Shown here piece by piece: positions 1-11,237 of a stretch of 64,000 bases of DNA. Source of the DNA: Massariosphaeria phaeospora (taxonomy: Eukaryota; Ascomycota; Dothideomycetes; Pleosporales); NCBI GenBank assembly GCA_011032825.1, contig JAADJZ010000028.1, positions 186,001 through 250,000 on the forward strand, in the 5' to 3' direction. Made by a program: the position numbers and the translations under genes. Within the stretch, counting starts at the first letter, position 1, and each line of letters starts with the position of its first letter. A model generated the notes under the pieces. It did no database searches and was not told the DNA's origin. It saw only the letters and a list, made by a program, of their open reading frames with translations.

Positions 1-58
1 AGGCAGCATCAAGCGGTATGAGGAGTTGCGGCAGAGGTTCGAGACCAAGCTCTGCTAG
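1..58 (+). CDS. 3' end of a gene entering from the left (partial)
   Basis: Reading from base 2, the first 57 bases give an open charged tail, KRYEELRQRF followed by ETKLC, ending in a TAG stop at 56-58. The composition (Arg, Glu, Lys, amphipathic spacing) looks like the C-terminal helix of a real protein rather than noise. Only 18 residues are visible, so the product cannot be named. Confidence 0.4.
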   Translation, partial: GSIKRYEELRQRFETKLC

Positions 59-206
59 AGCGTAGGTATCCAGGAGCTTTGGCAACCTGTCTCTGTTTTA
101 GGCGTGCGATTCGGAAGCTCTGGACAAAGGTAGTCATATCACACCAAATCTAATACTCAAAAAGTCAAATTTCTATCTATCCACACAACGCGCCTCCTGT
201 CGTCCT

Positions 207-881
207 TCACGCTCCTTCGTCCCCCTTTCTTCGCCCCCGCGGTGCTAGAATCTCGTCGTAGGCCTTGTTGCCTTTGAGGCCCTTCCCAGCGTCGAAGCAC
301 TCGAGTAGAGTGCGCATGTCCTCGAGTGACGCTTCACACGGGTTGCAGACGCCATGGTCGCCGTCGAGGATCGTGACGACTTCGGGCGACGCGCAGCATA
401 TCTCGTGGAAGGCGTTCGGGGTGATGGGGTCGGTATGGCGGTATTTGAGCGTCTCGGAGAGCCAGAATCGCGGGACGTGCACGTCGGCGTTGGAGCGTGG
501 CGGGGGGTTCGGTTTCGGTTTCGCGGATGGCCATGTTCGCGCGCGTGCGGAAATCGGGACTTGGGCTGGCGCGGGAGCAGTCGTTGTCGCTGCCCTGGGT
601 GGAGGGGAGGGTGTGCTTCCACCCGTGTCTGTCCCTGCGCTCGCCGCATGCAAATCCCTCAATCGCCGCTTCTGCGCCCGTTGATATCACTTCCGCGGCT
701 CGGGCGGCCGCACGACGAGATTGGTTTGGGGGCCCGGGAGTGGAGCGATGTGTGAGGGTGGCGCGGTTTTTCGTTGTTCGTCGTAGAGGGCTTCCGCGGC
801 GGCGCAGCTGGTGAAGGTGCGGGAGTGGGTGGGGGCGTGGTGCTCGCAGCGGGAGTGGTAGGTGTGGTTGTGGTGGCACAT
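207..881 (-). pseudogene. Small cysteine/histidine protein gene with an in-frame stop
   Basis: Read on the minus strand from an ATG at 881, one frame runs 225 codons to 207 with a single interruption, a TGA at 687-689. The N-terminus, MCHHNHTYHSRCEHH, has the MC..H....C.H spacing of the small MC-start proteins common in dothideomycetes. The part after the stop is also protein-like: PRFWLSETLKYRH, then HEICCASPEVVTILDG and a CNPCEAS cysteine pair. Either this is one gene broken by a nonsense mutation, or a short in-frame intron removes the TGA; a 45-nt GT..AG segment spanning it exists but its donor is weak. Function is unknown. A related small protein lies at 61773-62000. The reading in the overlapping frame (334-1128) is Pro/His-rich and less convincing. 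Confidence 0.4.
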
Positions 882-2374
882 TTGCGGGGGGTGGGTTTTG
901 GGTGTTGGGGTGGTGTATGCTGGGTAAGGAGACTGTGTGTGGAGTGTGGACGGTCGGGGGGATGGAGGATTGGAGTGCGACGGGGAGTGCGACGGGGGAG
1001 TGGAATCGGTATGTCATGAGGAAAGAGTCACGGTTCTGGGAGTCATGTTTGTGAGTGTACGATGCGTGACTGGCATACGTGACTCGTGCTGGTGCGTCAG
1101 TGGTAGTTTGCGAGTGTGTCAGTGACAAGTGGAGTGTCGTGCCCGGACCGAAGGGTCATCGTTATGTCGGAACGGGAGTGGGAGTGGGAGTGGAAGTCAT
1201 GGGAGTAAGGCGGTACATCACGAAGAGTCATGTTATCGCGTGTGCATTGCATGACTGATGCGGACGTGTACGTGGTAGTTTAGTTTGTGCCTGTGTGTGT
1301 GGCTAATAACTATGTGCGTGTGTGTGTGGGCTCAGAGTCACGCAGGGCCTAGACAGCGTCGCTTGATGTTCTGTCCTGTGCTGTTGGAATGATGATATGA
1401 TTGACCAAATTAAGGAGTGACATTGCTGACGCGCTCAGGTGGTATTTGCAAATAGAAAATTCGTCTGCACTACAGACGGACGTAAGATCACTATAGTAGG
1501 AGTAAGGAGTTGGGCTGGGTTATCTTCTCTACTGGTGTAGTAGGGTTTTCCTTCGTGTTGAGGGAGAAGTTTTCGGAGGCAAGTCTCGTTTGTTGGGTGA
1601 GGTATCTGTCTTGCGGGAGGGTATTTGGAGGGGCTGAGTTTGGGAGCGTGAATCATAGCGAGGAGAGCCTTATTTGTTTTCAGCGTGAGCTAAGTAGGTG
1701 GTTCGTTTCTGTGATTCGTTTTGTGTAACCCCCTAACGTGGGGGCTAGGGGTCCGCCTGAGGTTTAGAACATAATTCTTTTTAAAGACTATTTGGGATAT
1801 TTAAGAAGAGCTAAAGGTTTACTTGTAGAACTGGTCGTCGGGCTAGAGAAGGGATAGTCTCCTCTAGCGCGGCTGAGTAATCACTCAATTTCAACCGCGA
1901 CGAGATCGAAGTCCTTTGTGCCTTCACATCGTTACACCCTGAACACTGCACGAACTCCTTGCATTTGCCTCTTCTTTATCTTTCTTCAGCCTTGCACGCC
2001 CTCGGGCTGAGGCCAGCGCTCATTGGGCGCTCCAGGTCTCGCCAATGTTACTCCGCAGCGCACAGCCCACTTCGTATTCGAACCGCGGAGAAGAAAGGCA
2101 TCGAACACCAGAGCGGCCTCGTCCTTAACATGCTACACGTGGATATTGTGCTGGTGCGCATGGCCCCTCGCATTCGTGTCTCTAGTTAGTCTGCAGATAT
2201 GCCTGCAGGGGCGTGGGGGCGCCCTTACGTGGTGACGAGGCTATGCTTCAGCCTTGTGTACTTAAAGTAGGATATAAACCTCCAATATTGTCCCGTTGAG
2301 GTAGGAGAGTAACTCACCTTCTACTTTGAGTCTCGAACGTTTATCGGACTTTTGTTTCGTTCGAATAGACAATC
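882..2374. other. Intergenic, no gene recognised
   Basis: The first part (about 960-1340) is G/T-rich on the plus strand with GGGAGTGGGAGTG-type runs. It contains what looks like a diverged duplication: phrases around 1000-1110 (GTCATG, GAGTCA, ACGTG, TGGTAGTTT) recur in the same order around 1190-1300. At 1726-1755 there is a short palindrome-like CCCCCTAACGTGGGGG. Bases 1760-1830 are AT-rich. No reading frame with family resemblance was found; a decayed repeat is possible but not shown. Confidence 0.35.
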
Positions 2375-3970
2375 ATGGCCCTCGCCAGGCGATCAGCCCG
2401 GAACCTACGCGTATCGTTATTAATTGTGTCTCTTTCTTTGCCTTTTGTTTACGGAGGAGACCTAACATTCAGTCGCGAGGACTGCCTTGAGAAAACTCGA
2501 AACCTGCTAACGGATGGTCTGCTCGCCACAAACGACACCTGCTTTCGTCGGGACGATAAAGGGGCTCCGTATTCCAGCCTTGAGGACCCCCAATTGACCC
2601 TTTCAGGATGCAACAAGATATGTGGCCCCAGTTTCGGTTGGTACAAGGATATCGGACCCCGACTCAGCATCTGGCTGATCCCGGTGTTTCTGCTCCTCAG
2701 CAACATGGAGGTTTCGCCTCTGGACAAGCGGAGATATCTGATGATTGTGCATTTGCTCGGAGATCCAATCGACTCGCTACGATGCCTCCTTGCAAAAATG
2801 GAGGCATGGTCGCGCTGCTACTACATGGCGCTGAAGTTCTACGGGCCAAATAACACCCGACAAGTTAGGAATGTAGCAACAGTTCTGGGAGGAATAGAAG
2901 AGTTAGTTGGATTCCATACTAATCCCATGGACGTCTATACCACGATAATGGCTCAGTCCAAACTTACGTCACCGCAATTTGATATCTTGGTCAGCCGTAC
3001 GGCCCAGCAACTCGCAGACAGTAGGACAGATGAGCGACTGAGAACTATCTTTGCGACGACCTTGTACATCTATCAGCTTGTTTCGGCGTTCGTGACCACC
3101 GTGGGAGGGGGAGGTAGCAAGACGCCGCCTGGCGGCCGCATCGGTATTACCATGTTCATGACGTGGATTGTCCCATCGATTCTTCTGAGCAACGCCATCG
3201 GCGGCTTCACGTCCCACCGTACTTGCTTCTGCTTCTTAGAAAGCTTCGTTCAGGATGCGACTACCGAAACAGACCTATGGTCGTTGCTTCAGCGCACCTC
3301 AGTCGGCCTAAGGTGTCATCGAACGATCGACCAGTATCTCGACTCGTTGGCCTGGTCGGGCGCTATATACTCCTACCGACCGTCGAAGCATATCCCGTTC
3401 AGGAGCGGACCAAGAGACCGAAGTCGCTATACTTTGCTCTTTCTATCCATCGCGCCAGTAGTCATTTCATCTACCATTGCAACGCTCATCCTCCGTAATA
3501 CTCCTCCAATCTCATTCAACTGCCGCAATTTCCTCATCTTCGGCATAGTCGCATTCGTGTTTCTCAGCGCGATACTCACATCGCTGACGGCCCGGCTCTG
3601 TCTCAAAGCTGCCACGCACTGGCGCGTAGTCCTCGTCAAGGATGCTCTCATTGCCATGCCCATGGTTATACTCGTCTTCTTCGCCACCTCCGGGCTCTTC
3701 AACTCCTGTTGGTGCTGGAGCGGGGTGTACGCTTTTGGCGAGTTGGCGCATGTTCCGCTGAACACCTTGCCCCAGTTCTCGTACTACAACAAGACCATCT
3801 ATCCGATACTTGTTGCTGTGTGTTTGGCGTTGCAAGTGTTGGTCTTCGCGGCCATGATGTGGATTGGGTGGGGTGGCTGGATCACTATGCGGTGGAGCGA
3901 GGAGGATAAGAAGCTAGAGTGGATGGAGTGTAGGCAGCGGGCCAGGAACGGCTCGCTCAAGACGACTTGA
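2375..3970 (+). CDS. Secretory-pathway polytopic membrane protein, unknown function
   Basis: A single-exon gene of 531 aa. The start has A at -3 and G at +4. Residues 1-27 form a signal peptide (RVSLLIVSLSLPFVYG). A lumenal or extracellular part with paired cysteines follows (DCLEKT, NDTCF, GCNKICGPSFGWY). A first membrane segment near 95-110 is followed by a cytosolic stretch containing HLLGDPIDSLRCLL, which I associate with a widespread uncharacterised ascomycete membrane family. Further hydrophobic segments are ITMFMTWIVPSILLSNAIGG, LLFLSIAPVVISSTIATLIL, FLIFGIVAFVFLSAILTSL, ALIAMPMVILVFFATSG and ILVAVCLALQVLVFAAMMWI. The short C-terminal tail is charged (EEDKKLEWMECRQRARNG). Transporter, receptor or scaffold cannot be distinguished from sequence. 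A similarly built protein lies at 13363-15652. Confidence 0.8.
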   Translation: MALARRSARNLRVSLLIVSLSLPFVYGGDLTFSREDCLEKTRNLLTDGLLATNDTCFRRDDKGAPYSSLEDPQLTLSGCNKICGPSFGWYKDIGPRLSIWLIPVFLLLSNMEVSPLDKRRYLMIVHLLGDPIDSLRCLLAKMEAWSRCYYMALKFYGPNNTRQVRNVATVLGGIEELVGFHTNPMDVYTTIMAQSKLTSPQFDILVSRTAQQLADSRTDERLRTIFATTLYIYQLVSAFVTTVGGGGSKTPPGGRIGITMFMTWIVPSILLSNAIGGFTSHRTCFCFLESFVQDATTETDLWSLLQRTSVGLRCHRTIDQYLDSLAWSGAIYSYRPSKHIPFRSGPRDRSRYTLLFLSIAPVVISSTIATLILRNTPPISFNCRNFLIFGIVAFVFLSAILTSLTARLCLKAATHWRVVLVKDALIAMPMVILVFFATSGLFNSCWCWSGVYAFGELAHVPLNTLPQFSYYNKTIYPILVAVCLALQVLVFAAMMWIGWGGWITMRWSEEDKKLEWMECRQRARNGSLKTT

Positions 3971-5005
3971 CGCGGGAATCGAGGCTGTGTCAAGAGGTGC
4001 TTGTTAGCAATCAACTGCGAGAAGGTCCATCGGATACCAGGACCTAACATTGTTCAACCACAGCAATGACAGTGACCCCGCGTCCGTGTCCATACTGTCT
4101 GAGCTGCAAGCACCGAAGCATTCGCATGGAACTGCACACAGTCTGCAGATGGCGTGATGTGCGAATCAAGATTGTCAAGAATTTCTAGTAGCGGGCGTCT
4201 GCGATCAGGTCCGTTGGGTGGATCGTACTAGAGCCTAAGATTTCGACCGCGATGGCAGTGCCCAGCGTCTGCATTGTTTGGACTGCGGACACGACACCGT
4301 TCATGTGAACATTCAAACCGCTTTCAATTAGATGATATCCCCCGAGTGCATCATCCGCCTCGGCGCTCACATGCCACAGTCAGCGTTTGAGGCCACGGAC
4401 CCTACGTCAATCCTCCCGCGTGAGCCGCAGCAAACCATCTCCTCCGTATAGATAGGACCGATGGAACTTTTCACAATGCTCCAGCATTCGTCCTGGCTGC
4501 AAAGAACAACTGAGCCCCCGCTGGCTGGACCCGGCGGGGTGGCTCTGCTAGCCGTTCACTGAGCAGGGCTTATCCTTATACAGGGCGTTTGACTCCGATG
4601 ATTTCTATGGGGCCCCGTCGTCATGGGTGAGCTTGCCAAGAGGAAGAACTGTTCGCTTGGGCGGCGGTCCTCGGGGCTTGCGCTCTGCTGATAAGGAAAT
4701 TATCGGCTGCGTGGTACACAACTTCCGACACTCGACCGAATCTTTCACTGCCTTTTGCTATCTGGTATCTGTGCTCTCTATATACACAAACCGATTGCTC
4801 TGCTTCCTCCGGACTTTGCCCTTCATAAAGTCACTCGACGATCTCTGACAACGCGATCCACCGCTCGAGGCACCCGACCAGCCTTTCGAGTACCTTTCGT
4901 TCTCAGATCTTGCCATCTCTATAATCTCAAATCTTTGGTAAGCACCGTCGAAAACTCTTCTCTCCATCCATTCTGATGTGTGATAGAAACTCGGTATATC
5001 ACACA
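3971..5005. other. Intergenic; one small minus-strand ORF
   Basis: No confident gene. A 61-codon minus-strand ORF at 4185-4370 (MSAEADDALGGYHLIESG, later VQTMQTLGTAIAVEILG) has unusually protein-like composition and could be a tiny gene or a relic of a larger one; I do not recognise it. The last few hundred bases are promoter and 5' leader of the DUF6604 gene, with TATATACACA at 4779-4788. Confidence 0.3.
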
Positions 5006-7559
5006 ATGGCCAGCTACCGCCAGTACAAGCTCGACACGGAGGTTTACGTCTCCTGGATCATCGAGACGGGCAACACCTTCGGCAATGACGTGAAGACCGA
5101 GGAGAAGCCCGCAGAGGCTAAGCAGGCGCAGTCCGCGGGCCGCTTGAAAGGAAAAGCACGGCTGGCCGCAAAGAAGTCGACGAAGCAGCTGGCCTCCGCA
5201 GCCGCGACCCAAGCTGCGTCTTCTTCTTCGGCGACTAGTACAGATACTCGACCCCAGTATCGAGTCTCCACTCAAGAGATACTCCGACAGGCTAAGTTTC
5301 TCGCAAGTCGCAACACCGCGCTCGTAATGGCGACCAACGTGTGGCACTCGTTCAAGCGCGCGCTTCGTGTTCGCAAGCTGTACGCAGAACGCCACGCTCA
5401 AGAACAGCCGTCGAGTACGAAGGCCAACGACAGCCATGCGTATTTCATCTGGGTCCTAGAGCGGACGTGGGACTTGTTCAAGGATCGAGTCCGATTCCAG
5501 TCTGTCACAAAGGCTGGCACTGGACACACCGTTCTGGACAAAGATGAAAAGCCTCTGGAGAACCTCTTCGATCACCTCGACGTCGAAGATTCAAGCCACC
5601 CCGAGTCTCTCGAAGATGAAGAGAAGGAGGCTGACGACGTTCCGACTCCCGAGCCAACCCAGCTCTACACGCCTGTGGTGGACAAGAAAGACGAACTGCG
5701 CTTCCAGTGGTTCTGCTTTCTTGAGGAACTCAAGAGGTACTGCAAGTTCTCGGAAGATCTCTGGAACCAGTATCGGGAGGACAAGATCGGGCTTTGCGAA
5801 GCTACGCTCATCAACGACGCGTTGATCGCGCTCGTGCAAGAAGCCGAGAAGCAGCTGTTCGAGCGAGCAGCTGCTGATGCTAACACGAGTTTGCTGTCGC
5901 CCGGTGATGACATAAGCGACCGGTTCTACCACACTGTTCGGTCCCTGCACGAGGTCTGCAGTATACGGAAGCAGTCACAGGGTTACCTTATCCGGCTTCC
6001 AGCGCTGATCACACGCGAGCCAGAGGAGCATACCAAGGAATGGGAGCAGAACGAACGGGGCTTGGTCCGATTTCTCATGGAGCTCGGATTGGAATGCGTG
6101 AGTAATTGTCAAATGTTAGCCAAAGTCCTTGACACTAACCTATGATTAGGACATCCGAACCATGCAGTTGGAAAAGGAGGGTAAGCTCCAGGCGAGCCTC
6201 GACATGATCTCCCGTTCCCTGGAGCCAGTCTTGCGTGGAGACAAAGTCCACCTCACCACCGCGTTCGCGGCTGAGTTACTCCGGACTCTCCTTCCGAAAG
6301 GCCGCGGCGCAGAGGGCCTTGCTCAACTTGAAAAGCCGCTTTCTGGACTCGTCACCAATGCGCAAGGTCTGGTGAACGACCTGAACAGCGCCAGGAGTGG
6401 TGGCGTCAAGATTGACATCGCTGACGGTCCCCTCGTCCAAGACTGCCAGAACCTCCTTGGTTGGATACTGCGCTGGCCACTACAAGACAACAAATACATA
6501 AGTCTACGCCAGTTACCAGTACAACACGGACTCAGTGGTCTACACAAAGGTATCATGAGCCAGCTACAACGCTCTGAAGAGGAGTTGTCAAATCTCTTGA
6601 CCCACACCCGAGAGTTGCCAGACGTCTTGGGTAGCCACGAGCGTCAAGACGACTACGACTTGAGATTTGTCGCTCCTTCCCAGGACATCGATTTCCTTAG
6701 AAAATCGAACCCAGCGCTTTGCGGCAAGTTGCAACTGAACCTGCTGCTGATCAAGGAAGAGCTTGGACTGAGCCTCGCGAACATCTCACCGCACATATAT
6801 GCGGTCGCCCACATATACAACGGGCTGAAGCACACAGCTTGTCTCTCTGGTCTCTGGTCCTCGTTCGAAACAATCATCGAACAGCATGGACTGGCTCTTT
6901 TCGCTGGCGCGCTCCCAACTGAGACGGGGCTCATGTTCACAAAGCTGTTCATGGCAGCTGGAGCATCTGCCGAAGTGATCAAGGGGTACAAGAAGCACCT
7001 GGCCACAGGCGATGCCCCTCCAGAGTGGGCTTTCAAGAAGTTTGGAAAGAGAACGTTCCGATTGATGCCATCGGCAACGACCCAAATCCTTCGCGACCAC
7101 TTCCATGGCAAGGAGACGCTTCTCCGAACTCTGTACCGCCTCGATGCAGAGATGCAGAAATCCTCTGGCAGCAGCAAGCGCGTCGCATCTTCACTCATCG
7201 ACGACAAAGGCCCGCTCGCTTTCGCCACCAGCTTGAAGCAGTACCTACCAGACGCCATCGCCAGGCTCCAGTTCGACTACATCGGACTGAGTCGCACCTG
7301 CAGCGCGCTGCTGCACAAGATGGACAGCGAGATGGAAGATGTGCTTATCGCGCACCGGGCCGTCGCTGATGCTGACTGGAATCTGGGGACCTTGCGCGGT
7401 TACGAGATTGCAGCCATGGTGATTGGGGCGCTGGATGAGGCAAGGGTAGCGCTGGAGAGGAGGAAGGCTGGAGCTGGACCGATTTTCACGCCTGTGGTCG
7501 ATATGGCAGTGAAGATTTTGCAAGGGTTTTTGGACGTGCCTGGAGAGGAAACCTCCTGA
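5006..7559 (+). CDS. DUF6604-family protein, two exons
   Basis: Exons 5006-6097 and 6150-7559, joined across a 52-nt intron (donor GTGAGT, branch CTAAC, acceptor TTAG) in phase 0, give 833 aa. The N-terminus MASYRQYKLDTEVYVSWI and the later YRVSTQEILRQAKFLAS, WHSFKRALRVRKLY and FIWVLERTWDLFK match the fungal DUF6604 region (about residues 1-290). An Ala/Lys-rich insert lies between. The rest is helical and unrecognised. An upstream in-frame ATG at 4976 would add ten residues (MCDRNSVYHT); I prefer 5006 because the truncated paralogue at 8709 starts at the same aligned position (MARYQWYK). No catalytic motif was seen. DUF6604 proteins are fungus-specific with unknown role. Confidence in the family is good, in function nil. 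Confidence 0.8.
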
Positions 7560-8708
7560 TGTGTTTCTTGAGCAGGGGGACTCGACGGTTTTGCGCGTGC
7601 TTGAGGGAGGGGGTTCTCAATTACACTTTTGCATATTGGCTTGATCATTGTCGAGATTCGAGATGTGGCATCGTTGAATATGTGCTTGTTTTCTTAATGC
7701 GGCGGAAGTATGTCTATTCAAACTGTAGCACTGGCAATACCACTGCCTCAATCACCCTAATTCTCAATTGGCATCGTAGTACAGTGCTATCAACAATTTC
7801 CCGACATGAATGACCCTTACAAGATGTTTCTAACGCAACATATTACACAGATATCTGACACGCTATTGCACTGTTTCCGTACCTAATCACTTCGTAGCCT
7901 ACTATCTTGGCTTTGTTTCCGCTACATTGTACATAAATATCGGTATCTCATTTCTCAAAGCTTGTGGCATTGTTCAAACTATCTTTACACGCATGTCTAC
8001 CTACCCGCACACAACTATGAGCAAGCTAGCTACTTGACCTACACAATCCCCACGAGGATGAACGTAGTGATGAAAGCGGAAGTGCAGTCTTCAGGTGGCG
8101 CGTTGCTTACTTCGGCGCCAACAGCAAAGTTTGCGTGTTGTCGAGGACGGGGGTCATGAGGGGAGGGCAGGGGGCAAGCAGTAAGATTGCTAGAGTCAGG
8201 TCACGATGGGAGTGTGGCAATCAGCTTAGTTGTCCGGGGCTGTGATATAAGAACTGGAGACACGCCGGCCAGTGACAGTCCAGTCGTCAAGGGCAACAAT
8301 GGGGACTCGAAGCTATACCCCTGCACTTGCAAGTGGGTCTGAGGAGGGCAGGGAGCGGCGCTTCGCTGGCCGGGGTGGCGAGTGGTAGATTGTCGCGCCG
8401 AGCTTTTTCCGTCGACGGAATAGTCACTCACTATCACTGCCGCAGCGAAATCTACCCCGCCAACTTCTTTCCACTCTATACCAAGGTTTCAGAGTAGCTA
8501 TATACACAGTACATTATAGTAGAGTCTACGCTGCCGACGACGCGTCCAAGTTTCTCCCGAAGAAGCCAGTGGCCAGAACCTGCCCGCGCACCGGCTCGCC
8601 CAGCGAAAAGGTCAGTTCGGATCCGCAACAAAAAGATAACATTCAGACCTATACTGACTTAGAGACCAGCATAGAACACCCTAAGCCTCCTTCTCAGTCT
8701 CTTAAGCA
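7560..8708. other. Intergenic between the two DUF6604 genes
   Basis: Holds the 3' flank of the full-length DUF6604 gene and the promoter region of the truncated copy. Short reading frames exist but none is protein-like. TATATACACAG occurs at about 8499-8509, roughly 200 bases before the truncated copy's ATG. Confidence 0.3.
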
Positions 8709-9002
8709 ATGGCGAGATACCAGTGGTACAAGCGGAAGTCCAACATGGCCATCTCGTGGCTCATACAGACGGCCAAGAACCACGGCAGCACCGTCCAGAG
8801 TACGCCGGCCTCTGCAGCGACGGCGAACAGAAGATATCGCGTCACGACGCAAGAGATCAACGACCAAGCGGCGTATATTGGCAGTCTCCCCATGACGATC
8901 ATGATGCCAAAGTATATCTGGCGCGCGTTCAAAGACGCGATTCGTGGTCACGCAATGAGGAGTAAATTGACCCTTCGGCTTGGTACTCATGATAATGAAT
9001 GA
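8709..9002 (+). CDS. Truncated DUF6604 paralogue (97 aa)
   Basis: A short ORF whose first 80 residues align with the N-terminus of the gene at 5006-7559: MARYQWYKRKSNMAISWLIQ against MASYRQYKLDTEVYVSWIIE, YRVTTQEINDQAAYIGSLP against YRVSTQEILRQAKFLASRN, and WRAFKDAIRGH against WHSFKRALRVR. After that it runs into a short unrelated tail (LTLRLGTHDNE) and stops. The several hundred residues that follow in the full-length copy are absent, and the downstream DNA shows no trace of them. This may be an expressed mini-protein or the remnant of a partial duplication; the uninterrupted frame favours a fairly recent or still-used copy. Confidence 0.55.
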   Translation: MARYQWYKRKSNMAISWLIQTAKNHGSTVQSTPASAATANRRYRVTTQEINDQAAYIGSLPMTIMMPKYIWRAFKDAIRGHAMRSKLTLRLGTHDNE

Positions 9003-11237
9003 TAATGAAAACATCTCAATAAAATTCCATGAGCAAGTAACTTCCAGAGGAGATGAGCGCAAACGTTGACTAAACTGCAGCACCATTCGATTGGCGTCCT
9101 GAATGCCGGCAACTAATCAACTATCCTGAAAGTCAATATCATTTGTGATTTAGAAGGTGTACTTGTAATTGTCATCGCAGCGGCGATACCTCGATCACCT
9201 TGCATAACAGTCTAACAGTGAGGCTGAAGCAACTAGGCCTATGCATGCGAATTCACTGCGGCGAAGTCAACTGCACGATCAGCTGGTCGCGCACGACTCC
9301 AAGGACGCACCTTCCAATGTCCATCTCATTGAGTAACATGACCTGCAGAATCTGTCAAACGAAGCCCGCACCTTGTCTATTCCTCGCCCAAAAACACCAT
9401 TGGCTGCCCTGCTCGGTCTTTTCAGCTCCAGGCCCCCCTTCTCCCACTAAAAAGGCGAAACCCGAGCGGCTAGGCCACCTAGTGCAACCCACACAAACGA
9501 TTACAAAAGACGCATCCCGAGCCTCTGGCGAACCAGTCAGCCTTACACCCTTCCTACTCAGTAATCCGCATTCTCTCCGATCTGCGCTGCGGCGCCCATA
9601 CCTAGCGATGCGCCAAGCCCCAGCCGCCAAATCAGTAAAATCGATGTCCGCTTGAAGAAATTAAGCTTCGCTTCCCCCTCCACAGATTTGCAAACCCAGC
9701 GCAGAGGAACCACACCCCGCAGCTGATCGAACACGTTCACTGCGGGTGCCTGAAGAGGCAGGACGCATGGCGCGCACATGGGTTATGCGTGCCGTGCCTT
9801 ACATGTACCGCACCTACCGCCCCTCGTGGTTTCTCGCCAATCCATGTCATCTCATCTACCCTCGACTCGACGCCTGACAGCTGCGATGTAGTACCAGAAA
9901 GCGCAGAAGCTGCAGCCTCGAGACCCGGTTCGTGGAAATACGAGGGCGGCCGCGCCAAAGCGACAGCTGACCACCCTCTTTGGTCTTCGCTCAAGGACAA
10001 CATCCAATGGATGGGGCGCGGGGCGCGAGGGAAAGCGCCTGCTTGGCGATGCTGGGTTGATGACGCAGAGGGGTGTGTGGCGATCGGCGAGGCGTTTTGC
10101 TTTTTGGTCTGTAATCGATAATGATGTGTCTGAAATTGTGGGTCAACTGTGTACATCTGAGGCTAGCGCGGATATTGAGGAACGAGTGAATGCATGGAGG
10201 AGAGAGGACGCATACCAAACACCGCGTTCACGGTTCGGGCACATCTTCATTTCCTTTGCACGCGTGTGGTGCTCGTGACAATGGAAGACGATGCACGCCG
10301 TGGTCAGTCACTGGATACCGAGGAGCCTGAACCAATATCCCATTGACGATGACTGCTCGCTAGCTGTCTGTCTTCATCCAGTGCCAGCTGCCTAGCGCAG
10401 GCCTCACGCCTCTGGTACCCACCACGCCTCGCTTACACACCCATCACCACACCGTGAGCCTGACAGGCAACGACGAGCGAGAGCTGACACTACCATTACC
10501 ACACCGCATGCCCTCCTTCGCTACTCGGCCCTCAATCCAGGCACATCGAACTCAAATCGAGACTGTGATAATGAGTGATGAGCACACCCAGCAGTGTCCA
10601 ATCAGTCCCGTTTACCCTCGGCCAGAACGATGGGACTTCGCGAATTGGGGATGGAGCAGGGCGCTTCCTGTGCAAGTTCTAGTGCTGAGTGCTGCATGCT
10701 GTGCCGATAGACAGCTTCATGACTGCGGCAGGCAATGGGATGCTATTGGGGGGAGTAGATCGAGGAATGATATGCTGACGGTGATGAGGGGCGATGGGTG
10801 GGCCGTCCCGTCTGGAAAGAGGGAAGAGTGGCCTCTGTCTTGCATAAATGGGGAGCGGTCCGCTGGTCGCTTGTGTTTGTGCTTCTGCTTACGGTTTACA
10901 TATATCGAACTGAAGATTGGCGACCCGACAAGATTCGCAAGCACGATATTCGATACATCGATATCCATACGCGCTATCGTTATCAAAACTTTGGCAAAAT
11001 AGAGTTCGTAGAGACGCTGCGTACATAGAATATCGTAAGTATTTGACACATGTCTTTCCTACAAATGCTGATATGTATAGGGTTATACTCTGTGGTGTGC
11101 GCTTTGCTTATCGAATACGCTTTTATCTTTCTCAGACCATATAATCGAGTGTGCGATTCGGTATAGTAATCTTTACGAAGATTTCGTCAGATCAGCAATC
11201 CATAGATCTCGCGATCAAAAACCGGGGCTGGATCAGC
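9003..11237. other. Gene-poor stretch
   Basis: Several overlapping short reading frames on both strands (9200-10280, 10454-11002) have Pro/Ser/Arg-biased or random-looking translations and no recognisable motif. I see no tRNA, repeat or convincing exon chain. The last part, 11020-11237, is AT-rich leader to the PLP enzyme gene. Confidence 0.3.

Noticed and set aside
9200..10278. Several 70-150 codon frames on both strands
   Set aside because: Mutually overlapping, biased to Pro/Ser/Arg, no homology-like pattern and no exon chain.
11151..11237. Upstream start that would lengthen the PLP enzyme by 29 residues
   Set aside because: The added residues do not resemble the family, and the ATG at 11238 gives the expected distance to the core.
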